NCBI RefSeq assembly: GCF_001641265.1
Contig: NW_020167534.1
Coordinates: 558,001-622,000, forward strand
Reading direction: 5' to 3'
Origin: Pseudogymnoascus destructans
Lineage: Eukaryota > Ascomycota > Leotiomycetes > Thelebolales > Thelebolaceae
DNA: 64,000 bases
The position numbers and the translations under genes were made by a program. Below are positions 11,801-20,625 of the stretch, in pieces. The notes under the pieces were generated by a model. The model made no database searches. It was not told the origin of the DNA and worked only from the letters and a program-made list of their open reading frames with translations. Positions within the stretch are counted from its first letter, which is position 1, and every line of letters starts with the position of its first letter.

Positions 11801-12061
11801 CGGTCGCTTTGATGGTACTACAGGATTCGTTTGATAGACGGGGCTGTTGAAGGATGGGGACGCATTTCGCATGCCGCCATTCTGCATTCGCTGGATCTGT
11901 TGATTCTGGAACTGCGACGGGTCGACGAAGTTCCCAGTCGGCGTGCCCATGAACGCGCTGGGGTCGAGCATGTTCGCGCCCATATTGGGGTCGTTGAGGT
12001 GGTTGAAGGCCGCGCCATTGTGATTGTGGAGGGCAGCGGCGTCGTTCATCCAGGAGCTCAT
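8891..12061 (-). CDS. SWI1: SWI/SNF chromatin remodelling subunit Swi1 (ARID protein)
   Basis: A single uninterrupted frame of 1056 aa starts MSSWMNDAAALHNHNGAAF. Residues 1-330 are low-complexity, rich in Gln, Pro, Met and Asn. An ARID/BRIGHT domain lies at about 338-440 (NPEQFMRNLSQFM, PIVGDRTINLVMLYMAVTKY, GGYRKVHHQGLWPQVAQTLQ). It is followed by a Met/Gln-rich linker with a run of Gln at about 465-475. The C-terminal half (about 580-1056) is a folded, helical region typical of Swi1/BAF250 C-termini (LTTWGGVNPEALENLCIDLV). The ARID subunit helps SWI/SNF find targets and contact activators in the nucleus. The polyglutamine tract is encoded by a mixed CAG/CAA repeat around 10640-10672 and is probably length-variable. 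No 5' intron is required, though the 5' leader may be spliced. Confidence 0.92.
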   Translation of the reverse strand: MSSWMNDAAALHNHNGAAFNHLNDPNMGANMLDPSAFMGTPTGNFVDPSQFQNQQIQRMQNGGMRNASPSFNSPVYQTNPVVPSKRPRPREDSLGTSPRQAPGMLPESRSQTPQLSYPGFNGNPREATQHAPQPTPYAHLQHNGSADASPSPVMGNQLRPGAVPQRVSTASPHPFSPAVQQFAPSPSHSDHTNRVETPQAQAQYAQNPGFGPGYNQPFTPPQGRNAPPPQQGAMQTPQMQQMHQQPQMQPPQMYQQQPQQPQQAQAQMEQQNKMIYQMQLQQQLNSRGLMNAQQQAAWMQNMPQNPNAMVKPQMPGGPNGQFPQGMRPQQSAVPRPNNPEQFMRNLSQFMQSKGQPLDVNPIVGDRTINLVMLYMAVTKYGGYRKVHHQGLWPQVAQTLQFNPLQMPSAPAQIKGHYERNLMMFEDAFASQQRQKAMMQQNANMAGQPQMSPTMQLSMQSQMAQQQQQQQQQFMTRQPQQQHMGQQSPPMGMQQQALQTPVKQMPPQGQQVAVDGFSTPQMPNQSQHNAQAHARAMSRSNEGTPMQNGTPFAVSSPTSLSKPGSMTLQSTHEIQIEEKKPKLSAYEPRMRPLTTWGGVNPEALENLCIDLVNLRPNVPSVPELGVIDIHALTMSLQSGIHSEVRLALDTLVTVSVEPRVQLDLRACGDLVESIVDCAEEQVELLAENAAEVSDVMLISSYEDVARGCRLEREGLQDIPLFGTVEYELDRSVERLICITTILRNLSFYETNHPLLADKLVITFLCTVVRYLGTRNMLLRTHSNTLDLMKDLIIFFSNLAQAVEIPGKEQALCLLHFLLAFSPCPPPVNPGSDKVIFSPYDPAIHRYLAPAVDSWAKLLARDEPNRTFYKNIFASDVTSSPPYELLTKSFALAISPIPGHKHDSGHGGMMAVVDARKPHLMQGMLAAEIISGLVPGPEVPIARSWLTSEDGFAQSLLRLITVLSTEPPSSVPAARGGQVAARNADDEALLHIMLSGITVLRRLFEKARDSEGGDMGMRGMAEGMIRQENLLGALMLKPPTQPRKEVIRGLCAYAGLDM

Positions 12062-12939
12062 ATTCGTGACGCCGGATGGCTACCCATCTGCGAGAGAGCA
12101 CGCTGTCAGCAATTGATCGCAAGACATGGGCATGAGTCCATTGAGCCTATGCGAAACCAAAAATAGATGGGAACGGTTGTTGTGGTTGGTGTCGGGATGA
12201 AAGTAACGCGACGCGGTAGTTTGGAGTGTCAGAGGCTTGGGCTCTCAGCAGGATTGGCCGCAGCGAATATTGCCAGCAGAACGGCAACCACGACTGGAAT
12301 ACAAAGACTCTAAGGGCCAAATGTCACGAGACAAATGGAAAACGATGGTATGGAACGATGGAAAAGGGGAAAAGGGAAGATGGAGGGTCTTACCAGGCAG
12401 GCGCGTGTTGTTCGGTGGTTTACAGTGGACTTGAGCTTCCAGGTTGTTCTGTTCCTCCGGCGGTCGATTGCGAAAGGTGCGACTAGTTACAGAGTAGCCC
12501 CGCTTACCCGGATTGGGGATGGTGTGTAAATAGGCGAGCTTTTGAGAAATTGGCTGGTACCCGTGACTGTGAGACGGTGAGACTGCGAGACTGTGAGCCT
12601 TTTTTTTTTTTTCTTCTAGAACACAGCAGGATTAGCCATCTCCCAATAATCAATAAAAGCGAATAATAAATCAATAAACCCAGCAAAGTGTAAATAACAA
12701 AAATTGACATGGGTATTTCCAGAATGCGATTAATCTAAATTCGGACAGAAAAAAAAGGTGGGTGCGACCAACAAGGCGGGATGTGGAAGCTTGTTCATGG
12801 TTCAGGTCGGGGGGAACGGGCGGCAATTCGTCGTCTGTTGTGATGACCACGCCAGGCTCCAGGCTGGACGGCAGCACTGCACGGCTGCACGCTCCACGGC
12901 TGCTCCATGTGCCATCGGTGAGAGGATGATCCAGGCTGA

Positions 12940-13052
12940 GGAAGGGAAAGAAGGGAAAGAAGGGAAAGAAGGGAAAGAAGGGAAAGAAGGGAAAGAAGGG
13001 AAAGAAGGGAAAGAAGGGAAAGAAGGGAAAGAAGGGAAAGAAGGGAAAGAAG
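12940..13052. repeat. 9-bp minisatellite (GAAGGGAAA)n, about 12 copies
   Basis: Perfect head-to-tail copies with only the ends diverged. The tract is a pure purine strand over about 110 bp. It is open in several frames because the period is a multiple of three. Confidence 0.95.
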
Positions 13053-13257
13053 ATCTCGTACCTTGAATGGTGGAATGACAATTACTGTATTAGGCGTATT
13101 AGGCTGGCAGGCAGGGTAGGGTGTATGTACTGAGTGTAGAGGTGGTTTCTACAGCAAATGCTAATAAGAGACCGGCGCCGCCCTTTGATTCAATATGTTC
13201 AATATGACGTTGGTAGCCGGTGGTTGGACGCTGGAACAACCAACGCAACGGAGGATG

Positions 13258-13303
13258 AGGAGGGGAGGGGAGGGGAGGGGAGGGGAGGGGAGGGGAGGGG
13301 AGG
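13258..13303. repeat. 5-bp repeat (GGGGA)n, about nine copies
   Basis: A perfect pentanucleotide array on the + strand, ending in AGGAAGG. Runs of four G at fixed spacing could in principle form a G-quadruplex. Confidence 0.95.
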
Positions 13304-13360
13304 AAGGTGCGTGGGGACGATAAAGACGGGGCAAGAGCGTGCTGTGCCACGAGAGAAAGG

Positions 13361-13482
13361 CGGCGGGTGGTAGGAGGCGGCAGGTGGTAGGAGGCGGCAG
13401 GTGGTAGGAGGCGGCAGGTGGTAGGAGGCGGCAGGTGGTAGGAGGCGGCAGGTGGTAGGAGGCGTGGTAGGAGGCGGCGGGA
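13361..13482. repeat. 17-bp minisatellite, about 6.5 copies
   Basis: The unit GGTGGTAGGAGGCGGCA is repeated without change five times. The last copy loses several bases (GGCGTGGTAGGAGGCGGCG). Confidence 0.93.
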
Positions 13483-13726
13483 TGGCTGTGGGAGGTCGGT
13501 GACAGGTTTGGAAGCGAACGCGGTTCCTGGCTAGTAGAGTAGGTGTGTAGCAAAAGGCTATGAAGCCCAGTCACGGGCATCAGAGCAGTCACGGGCATCA
13601 GAGTCCCAAACCCCAACTCGGCCCGTGATTTCCTCATCTGCGACTTGCCGTTGGTTCCCTGTATCTTGTTAATCGATGAGGAAAATGTGTAGTGCACACA
13701 TATACCTCCTGGGACCCACCACTCAC

Positions 13727-13836
13727 TCACTCACAGGCGCGAAGACGACTCACAGGCGAAGACGACTCACAGGCGAAGACGACTCACAGGCGAAGACGGC
13801 TCACAGGCGAAGACGACTCACAGGCGAAGACGGCGA
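13727..13836. repeat. 17-bp minisatellite, about six copies
   Basis: The unit ACGACTCACAGGCGAAG is repeated, with two copies reading ACGGCTCACAGGCGAAG. It has the same period as the array at 13361 but an unrelated sequence. An ACA/CAACA-rich stretch follows to about 13900. Confidence 0.93.
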
Positions 13837-14156
13837 ACAACGACCACACAACATCCACACAACAACCACACAACAACGACACAACAAACACAACAACCAA
13901 AAAAGAGGTGAAGGAGCAGCAGACCCAGGAGCGGGGGATGCATCCCTTATGTATCCCGCCCGCCATCCATCTCCCAACCCGCCTCACCTGCCTGCACTTA
14001 TGTGTCTATACGTATACATGGAGCTAGTGGCCGATCCGGCCATCGTTCATTCAGGGCCCTGAGTGAGTGGCCCCGACGGTCACGAATCATGTGTGGCATA
14101 CATTGACTGTTAATCTACTACTGGTAGGGTTTTAATCGGAAGGAATCACTCAATTC

Positions 14157-14197
14157 TGTGCACTGTATACTGTGCACTGTGCACTGTGCATTGTGTG
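14157..14197. repeat. 7-bp repeat (ACTGTGC)n
   Basis: Four to five imperfect copies of CACTGTG words in a row, ending in CATTGTGTGC. Confidence 0.8.
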
Positions 14198-14309
14198 CAG
14201 ATGGAAGTTACTCACTCATACAAATACTCGTAGCTTGCCCCCCCTTGCTGTCGAAGGAAGCCTGTGCTCAGATGAATGTGCATGGTACAGTACAATACAG
14301 TATCTCCTG

Positions 14310-14357
14310 GTGCGATGCGGTGCGGTGCGGCGGTGCGGCGGTGCGGCGGTGCGGCGC
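14310..14357. repeat. GC-rich repeat of GGTGC / GGTGCGGC units
   Basis: Starts as a 5-bp repeat (GGTGC)n and turns into an 8-bp repeat (GGTGCGGC)n, then ends in GCGCGG. Confidence 0.85.
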
Positions 14358-14365
14358 GGTAGCAT

Positions 14366-14496
14366 ACATAGAAGATATCCCTAGAAGATATCCCTAGAAG
14401 ATATCCCTAGAAGATATCCCTAGAAGATACCCCTACAACATACCCCTACAACATACCCCTACAACATACGGAGTACCCCTACAACATACCCCTAGT
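14366..14496. repeat. 13-bp minisatellite with a stepwise change of unit
   Basis: Four copies of AGAAGATATCCCT are followed by one AGAAGATACCCCT and then by ACAACATACCCCT copies. One of the latter holds a 7-bp insertion (GGAGTAC-like). The order shows successive point changes spreading along the array. Confidence 0.93.
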
Positions 14497-14714
14497 AGAA
14501 AATAACTACATAAAACCACCAGGCATTCACCGATCCAAGTCAAGTCCCCCAGCCATTTTTAAAGTTGTGGGACGCCCACCCACATTTTACCCCTGTTCGC
14601 AACTATAGCCGTGCGTCCACACCTCCATCACAACAGCCATCACTGGTACTGGTGACAAAAAGATACCGTACTGTAAATACCCTGATCCACGCGCCATTGT
14701 TGAAGAGAGGGAAA

Positions 14715-15958
14715 ATGGCCAAGAGGGAGACGACGGATAGTGAGCCAGGGGATGAGAGGGTGACGAGGAGGTCGACTAGGTTGAAGACGACGAACGAGGA
14801 GCCGGTTGATGAGAAGCTTGTGAAGGCGTCCAAGGCTGCGGTTAAGACGAAGGCAATGGTTAAGAAGAGCCTGGTTAAAGAAGAGGAGATTGAGGGCGGG
14901 AAGGAAGTAAAGGTATGGATTGTTTTTCATCTCATCATTGGCTTTGGCTTTGGTTTTGTCGGTCCGTCTTCACGCCATTGATTGATGGAGTGTGGTTGAT
15001 TATTTTGATTCTTATTTTGCATTACTCCTCCCCCTTCACTCCCACCACCACAAAGAAGTTCTAACAATCTACAATCTATAAGACACACATATTCATATAT
15101 CTATATACTAACCATCCTCTAGACCATCATAACCCCACTAGAAAAAACAAATGGAACTACCACCGCACTAGCAAGGGAGAAACAATACTGGCTCCTAAAA
15201 GCCGAGCCCGAGTCCCGCCTCGAAAAGGGGCACGACGTCAAATTCTCCATTGATGATTTGGCTGCGAAGACTGAACCTGAGCCGTGGGATGGTATGCCCC
15301 TTTTCTCATTTTCCTTCCTCTCCCCGTTGTTTACGTCTCTAACGCGAGTATAGGAATCCGCTCATACGCTGGTACGCACCTTCCCCCCCCTTTTTTCGAG
15401 GAGGAGAAGAGAATGAGAGTGACTGATGGACTCATGGCTAACCGTGACAAACAGCGCGAAACAACCTCCGCGCAATGAAAAGGGGAGATCTAGCATTCTT
15501 CTACCACTCCAGCTGCAAAACCCCCGCTATTGTTGGGGTTATGGAGGTTGTGCAGGAGCATTCTCCTGATTGTACGTTTCCCCGTCTTCTTTCCTCTCTT
15601 GCCCTTTTTCCAAGATCTCTCCCCAATTACTAACTACCGCCCCCCAGTGACAGCACAAGACCCCAAAGCCGCATACTACGACCCCAAAGACACCGACCCC
15701 TCCAACCCCCGCTGGAGCCTCGTCCACGTCTCCTTCCGCGAGAAATTCACCAACCCCCTCACCCTGCACGGGCTAAAAGCCATGCAATCGACCAGCGCAG
15801 AGATCAGTAACATGCAACTCCTCAAGCAGAGCCGGTTGAGCGTCACCGGTGTCACAAAGGGGGAGTGGGAGTTTTTGATGTCAGTTATCAAGAAACCGGA
15901 GGAGATGGAGGGAGAGGCGAAGGGGGAGATGCAATTTGGGTGTATGTTGTATAGATGA
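14715..15958 (+). CDS. EVE-domain (PUA-like fold) protein, THYN1 family
   Basis: Five exons: 14715..14912, 15123..15291, 15354..15371, 15455..15571, 15648..15958, giving 270 aa. The first exon codes a basic and acidic, disordered head (MAKRETTDSEPGDERVTRR) that could hold a nuclear signal. The EVE domain begins in exon 2 (KQYWLLKAEPESRLEKGHDV, FSIDDLAAKTEPEPWDG). It continues over the 18-nt third exon (IRSYA) into ARNNLRAMKRGDLAFFYHSS and ends with RWSLVHVSFREKF and SRLSVTGVTKGEWEFLMSVI. EVE domains sit in the PUA-like superfamily and bind modified nucleic-acid bases; human THYN1 is the closest named relative, and its substrate in fungi is not established. All introns start GTAYGT or GTACGY, and joining them keeps one frame throughout. 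Confidence 0.9.
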
Positions 15959-16435
15959 TTTTTTTTTTGTCGGTTTTGGGAAGAGAGGGTGTGGATGGGT
16001 GCTAGGTATGCGTGGAGCGTGGTTTGTTACCTCTCATCGTGGTGAGCAAGGAAGGATAGCTGTTACCCCTTGTCGTTCGTGCGCGTTCCTGAGATGTATT
16101 ATTTGAAAACGAGAGATCTAGAGAGATACGTGGGAGGAAGGAGCACTGTTACAGTAAATCAGGAGTCAAAACACTGATGTGTTTGTCACTTCCATCAATC
16201 ACCACATCCAAAGAACCCGTTGCCAATCACCAAACAACGCATATACAGTGTTTCCATTGAGTTCCATTTTCCTATACTTCTCAAATCCTCAAAGTCACTG
16301 TCTATCCCTATCCGAACTCCATTCTCCCCATGTCGATACCCAGTTCCCCATCATCCATCCATAATATACAAGTGCCAACCGCAAGGTCGACTTAGAAGGT
16401 CGCTAGAAGACATCATCACGTGCCTCCCAACCCCC
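15959..16435. other. Convergent 3' region, no gene seen
   Basis: A T(8) run follows the EVE gene stop. The rest is ordinary sequence in which I see no gene, repeat or RNA. Confidence 0.6.
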
Positions 16436-17329
16436 TTACTCACAATCCATAAACAACTCCCCCTCCACCTCCCCATCATCAGCACCCCACCCCTCAAGCA
16501 TCCTCAACACCCCCTCCGCCACCCCCGCCCTCCCCCTCCACCCCTCCCTCAACCCCCTCTCCCTCCCCAACTCCCCCTCAAGATATCTCACCCTCTCCCC
16601 CAATCTCTCAATCTCCCCCACCCTCCTCTCCCCCACCCCCTCCCACTCCCTAATCCTCGCTCTCAACCCCGCAACCTCCCCCCACAACGCCTCGGAAACC
16701 ATCTCCTGCGCCTCCGCCTCATCAGTCATCTCACGAATACGCTGCTCGAGTTCTGCGACCCGGTTCTGGAGCTCGTGGCGCCGAAGACGCCGGTGTGCGG
16801 GTTGGCGCCCGCGGTGCAGCGTTGGGGAGTCGGGGGCGTGGGTGCGTTGGTCGGGGGTGGTTATGACGATTGTAGGGATGGGGGGGAGTGGGCGCGCAGG
16901 GGAGGGGTGCCCGTGGCTGAGCTGGTTTTGGGTTTCCTCGACGGTCGCGAATGATCGGGATCGGGATCGGGATTGGTTTGCAATTGCGGCGGCTTGACCT
17001 TGGTGATGGATCGCTAGGGCTGGAGATGCGGCTTGACCCACGAACTGCCCCGCGTCTGCGGCTTGAGCTGCGGCTTGACCCACGAACTGCCCCGCGTCTG
17101 CGGCTTGAGCTGCGGCTTGACCCACGAACTGCCCCGCGTCTGCGGCTTGAGCTGCGGCTTGACCCCGAACCTCCCCCGCGGTTGCGGCTGGGGATGGCCC
17201 CGCTTGGATACGCCAATCCGGGGAAGCGGCGAGGATGTTGGCGACGGCGTCACTGTGTGGCGTCTGCGTGGCGGCTGTGCCGTTAGGTTGGCGAGTTGCC
17301 CCGAAGGCGTCATCGGATGCTCCATCCAT
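16436..17329 (-). CDS. Hypothetical protein with 14-residue tandem repeats and a coiled coil
   Basis: One open frame of 297 aa starting MDGASDDAFGATRQPNG. Residues about 55-105 hold three exact copies plus one partial copy of QAAAQAADAGQFVG, coded by a 42-bp DNA repeat at about 17029-17160. A Ser/Arg stretch (QSRSRSRSFATVEE) and a Pro-rich segment follow. From about 185 the sequence is helical and charged with heptad-like Leu/Val spacing (HELQNRVAELEQRIREMTDE, GEIERLGERVRYLEGELGRE). I do not recognise the family and assign no function. Coding potential is supported by length and a credible ATG only. Strong codon bias toward G/C at third positions means opposite-strand frames are also open, so this strand is favoured by the coiled-coil pattern rather than proven. 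Confidence 0.6.
   Translation of the reverse strand: MDGASDDAFGATRQPNGTAATQTPHSDAVANILAASPDWRIQAGPSPAATAGEVRGQAAAQAADAGQFVGQAAAQAADAGQFVGQAAAQAADAGQFVGQAASPALAIHHQGQAAAIANQSRSRSRSFATVEETQNQLSHGHPSPARPLPPIPTIVITTPDQRTHAPDSPTLHRGRQPAHRRLRRHELQNRVAELEQRIREMTDEAEAQEMVSEALWGEVAGLRARIREWEGVGERRVGEIERLGERVRYLEGELGRERGLREGWRGRAGVAEGVLRMLEGWGADDGEVEGELFMDCE
17029..17160. repeat. 42-bp tandem repeat, three copies, within the hypothetical gene
   Basis: The unit contains CACGAACTGCCCCGCGTCTG and recurs at a strict 42-bp spacing. A fourth, diverged copy lies on the right side. Because 42 is a multiple of three, copy-number change keeps the reading frame. Confidence 0.9.
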
Positions 17330-17777
17330 GGCGATTAATTGATTGATTGATTTTTGGTTTCTTTAAGGGATTGATTGTTTGGATTTGAAGATTGGGTTTA
17401 AAGATTGGCTTTGAGGATTTGATTGATTGGGTTTAAAGACTGGCTTTGAGGATTCGCCCTTTGTTTTTGGAGTTTGGAATTTTTTTTTGTTTTTGAAGTT
17501 TGGGTGAAAGGGGTATTTTTTTATGAATAGCTTCTTTGTGCGAAGCTGAGCGAAGCGGCGTGTTGGGGTGTTAGGGCGCAACCACGCCGAGACCCCAACC
17601 CTCGAGGGCGTCAACCAGGTCGCGGCCTGGTTCACCCTTAGGGAGAGGTAGCGGTGGAGTTGCAGCTTCAGGGGATCAGCTGTGTGAAGATAGGTCAAAA
17701 TGGGTGAATACTTTAATTCTCGCCATTGCGGCTCTAGGAATGGGCAGCGCGGTTCCGAGAATGCCGTCCATCTCCAT
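17330..17777. other. Intergenic region with short direct and inverted repeats
   Basis: Contains TTGATTGATTGATT, a roughly 35-bp imperfect tandem duplication at about 17393-17455 (GGGTTTAAAGAYTGGCTTTG), T-runs, and a small inverted repeat AACCAGG..CCTGGTT at 17613-17632. I see no gene. Confidence 0.6.
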
Positions 17778-19130
17778 CTATCCCTTCATCTTATCCGGCA
17801 CCTCCTCCCACTGCACACCCGCCCACTCCTCTAGATACCCTACCTCACCAGCTCCCACACCGCGGGCCTGGCAATCCCGCTCACACACACCTACAATCAC
17901 AGTCCCCCACTCCATGCCCTCCAAACTCACCTCCTCGCTCTCCAGCTCCGTGATAGCATGAGGAGTCAATTGCACCTCAAAGCACCTCCCTGCACCACAA
18001 TTAGCACACCTCGGCATCTTGCCCCCTCCCACCGTCACCTTCGCATTCCCGCTTCCACCACCAAGCAGCTTCCCAACTGCATCACTCTTGGTATACAGCA
18101 ATGGGCTCCCCCTGAACTCGTACCTGATCACCTGTTCAGGGTTCTGACTCAGACGATCCGCGAATTTCTGGAACGTGGTGTCGATACTGCTTTCATACAC
18201 GTCTTTATCCTCTTTTCCGCTGGAGCCGCCTGATGGGCCTTCTACTTCCATTTCTAGCATCTGGTGCTTTTGGATCAGCTCGGGCTCGTCTTTGTCGAGT
18301 GTCTCGTAGTCGGCGTCGGCGAGGTAGAAGAGCGGGTATGGTGCTGGCAGTTCTGCATCGACCGGCCAGGGCTCTGCGGGGGGTGGTGGAGAGGGAACAG
18401 GGGCGTTGAGGGAGAGTGCTGAGGCGAAGGTTTGGGGGAGATCGGTCTCGGGCTTCCGAGGTGGTTTTGCCGCGAGTTCAGATGTGGAAAATGGATTGGC
18501 GGCGGCAGCGGGTGCGGCTGTTGAAAAAGGGTTTACTCCAGCGCCTCCCGGGCTAGAAAAGGGGTTCCCCCCAAACGCACCACCAGTCGATTTCGACCCG
18601 AACAAACTATCCCCAAACATCGTATCCGAAACCACCTTCCCCTGCCCTTGCGCCACCGGTTTCGGCACCGGCTTCACCTCCTCCTTCTGGACCTCCTTAG
18701 CCGCCGCCGCTTCGCTGGCGCGGAGACTCCGCAGGGCGCGGATACTGCCTTTCTTCCTTCTGCAGGTTTTGCGCCGGCAGGTCAAGACGTAGAGACGCCG
18801 CTCGTGGCCGGGGAAGTCTTTGGGGAGGTCGCCGTTTAGTTGGAGGAGGAGGATCATCATGTCTGCGCATATTTTGCAGCGAGCGAGGGTGGCGGAGGGG
18901 CGGGTGGAGGGGGAGAGCCATGTCTGCGGGGTAAATGTTAGAGGGGTTCGATGTTGGGACTGCAGAATGTGTGGTCTCTGCTGGGCCGGAGTTCTTACCG
19001 GCCGTCCTCCAATGTAACTGTTCACATCATCTGATTCCGAGGCCTCTTTCGAAGCATACCCCAAGAGCACGTTGGTCTCGGTATAATCCTGGTCCCCTCC
19101 ATCAGAGGAGTCGCTGTCGTAGTTTCCCAT
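17778..19130 (-). CDS. TSR4: Tsr4 / PDCD2-like 20S rRNA accumulation protein
   Basis: Exons 19130..18999 and 18923..17778 join over a 75-nt intron (GTAAGA...CCCGCAG), giving 425 aa. I start at MGNYDSDSSDGGDQDYTETN; the frame is open for 25 more codons upstream, but the acidic YDSDSS head is the family start. Splicing joins VNSYIGGRP to TWLSPSTRPSATLARCKICA, which restores the GG.P.WL...C..C pattern of the PDCD2 N-terminal zinc region, continued by TCRRKTCRRKKGSIRALRS. The C-terminal PDCD2_C domain has VIRYEFRGSPLLYTKSDAV, PRCANCGAGRCFEVQLTPHA and WGTVIVGVCERDC. Tsr4 is a co-translational chaperone of the 40S protein Rps2 (uS5). The intron is in frame and has no stop, so retention would add 25 residues inside the zinc region. 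Confidence 0.93.
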   Translation of the reverse strand: MGNYDSDSSDGGDQDYTETNVLLGYASKEASESDDVNSYIGGRPVRTPAQQRPHILQSQHRTPLTFTPQTWLSPSTRPSATLARCKICADMMILLLQLNGDLPKDFPGHERRLYVLTCRRKTCRRKKGSIRALRSLRASEAAAAKEVQKEEVKPVPKPVAQGQGKVVSDTMFGDSLFGSKSTGGAFGGNPFSSPGGAGVNPFSTAAPAAAANPFSTSELAAKPPRKPETDLPQTFASALSLNAPVPSPPPPAEPWPVDAELPAPYPLFYLADADYETLDKDEPELIQKHQMLEMEVEGPSGGSSGKEDKDVYESSIDTTFQKFADRLSQNPEQVIRYEFRGSPLLYTKSDAVGKLLGGGSGNAKVTVGGGKMPRCANCGAGRCFEVQLTPHAITELESEEVSLEGMEWGTVIVGVCERDCQARGVGAGEVGYLEEWAGVQWEEVPDKMKG

Positions 19131-20625
19131 TCTCTCGAGCCGGGCAACCAGTAACAAGGAAGAAAGCTTCGGGCAGTACCTGCTACTTGCTACAGTCTTT
19201 TTCACAGTTATTGGGGGGTTGAAAGAAATGCAGGGAAACTTTTGGCCAATATAATTCCTAATCTGGGGTTCGACGAGGCTGAGAGGAAATTAATTTATTG
19301 CTATTATGGCAGACAACGAAGTGGGTGCCCGGCGTTACTTTGTTCCGTCACCCCCCTGTTACTTTCCCATCCACAGCAGCAACGCATCCTAATGTTATAT
19401 TCTTCAACCCCTCACACGCTACTTTTAGGATTCTTCTTGGCAGAATAGTGGCCAGAGCACAGAAAATATAAAAAACCCTGCGGAATTCAGCTTTACGAAG
19501 TTATTGTTGGCATCAGACATTAAAAAGCGAGGCTTTCCCATCAAGCAGAGCCTGGCTGGAAAGCCTTGCCGTTGGTCCATTGTCTTGGCGACGTCCATAT
19601 GGCTTGCTGAGGCGCTCTTGGCATATGTTGTCACACTGCACGGAGGAAGAAAAGCAAAGCACGTTTATGGAAGCGGCGACGATGTTGTCCCCTCATTACT
19701 GTCCCGTTGTTTTGTTCTCATGGTTTGTTCCACCGCCTCCTTGGAGAACCAACTGCCCAGCTCCCGTGCGTTATCCGAGCGCGAAACCCTTGTCGGCTGC
19801 ATACCCGCGTGTATTGGACTCAGCCTCGTCTGTCCAATTTCATGATGTTGAAATAGCACGAGTGCAGATTTGACGTTCCCGCTGCAGCAGCTTGTGGCAG
19901 ACCTACTCGTCCCGTGTCCTTGGGTAAAGTTGGCTTCCTAGTCCGGCTCTTTATATGTTCTGGCATCAACGTAGTCAGGGTTTCTGATTAAAAATGGAGA
20001 TTGGTCCCGTCTTTAGACTTCCCTGGACCGAGTTGAGTTGTAGACGCGTATCTGTCTCCCCTTGATTTCCCTTTTGGTCTCCTTTTTGTGCAAAAATCTC
20101 ATAAAATTCATAAAGACAAATATTTAGTCTGGTGAACCCGTGCCAATCTCACAGGAACGTGGCTTGGCTCAAACCATAGTGGCTATAGTGGCTATAGTGG
20201 CTATAGTGGCGGGGTTTGTAGGACCCCAAAACTTATTGCTATTTATGCACATCATTGCAGTTTTGTAATTTCTCTCCCCTGTGAGATCCGTTGTCAATAG
20301 ACCACTTTAGTTGTCTCCTCCACTTCATCGTGCATCCACCATCAAAGAGGGCTGGTAACAACCAACAAGGCTGCGCCTGCGCCGGCTTTCTAGTGCATAG
20401 TAGTATCGGTGTCACTTGTGTTTAAAAACTTTACAAACAATCCTCGGGCCGCAAACCTTCAAAAGGTTCTTTTATTTCTTTAAAGACCTCCCCGTTGGAA
20501 ATTTCTGGCTTCGCTTTTGACAGCTTTGATCCGATAAATGCAGAGCTCTTGTTTGTTGAGGCTTGTGCGCAAGATCCGCCAAGGATAGACCCTCCTACTG
20601 CAAGTCAATAGATCAATAGGCGAAG
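19131..20625. other. Divergent intergenic region between TSR4 and SKT5
   Basis: 1.5 kb of mixed sequence with no recognisable gene. It contains the 9-bp repeat below and long pyrimidine-rich stretches near the SKT5 start, as often seen in fungal leaders. Confidence 0.6.
20176..20211. repeat. 9-bp repeat (ATAGTGGCT)n, four copies
   Basis: Four copies in a row, the last ending in G (ATAGTGGCG). Confidence 0.95.

Larger units (their letters stand above)
12062..14714. other. Intergenic region between SWI1 and the EVE-domain gene, rich in simple repeats
   Basis: Divergent 5' region of 2.65 kb. The first 600 bp are unique sequence that may hold the SWI1 leader and promoter. From 12940 to 14500 it carries eight or more distinct short tandem arrays (listed separately) separated by unique DNA. 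Long open frames across it come only from the repeats themselves. A short purine/pyrimidine boundary with T(12) lies at 12600. Confidence 0.7.

Noticed and set aside
12671..13081. Frame with (FPFFPF)n and its opposite (GKEGKE)n
   Set aside because: Both come from the 9-bp minisatellite, which is open in several frames; no flanking conserved sequence.
17540..17700. Possible tRNA or small RNA around the AACCAGG..CCTGGTT inverted repeat
   Set aside because: The stem is only 7 bp, and no A/B box or cloverleaf could be built.
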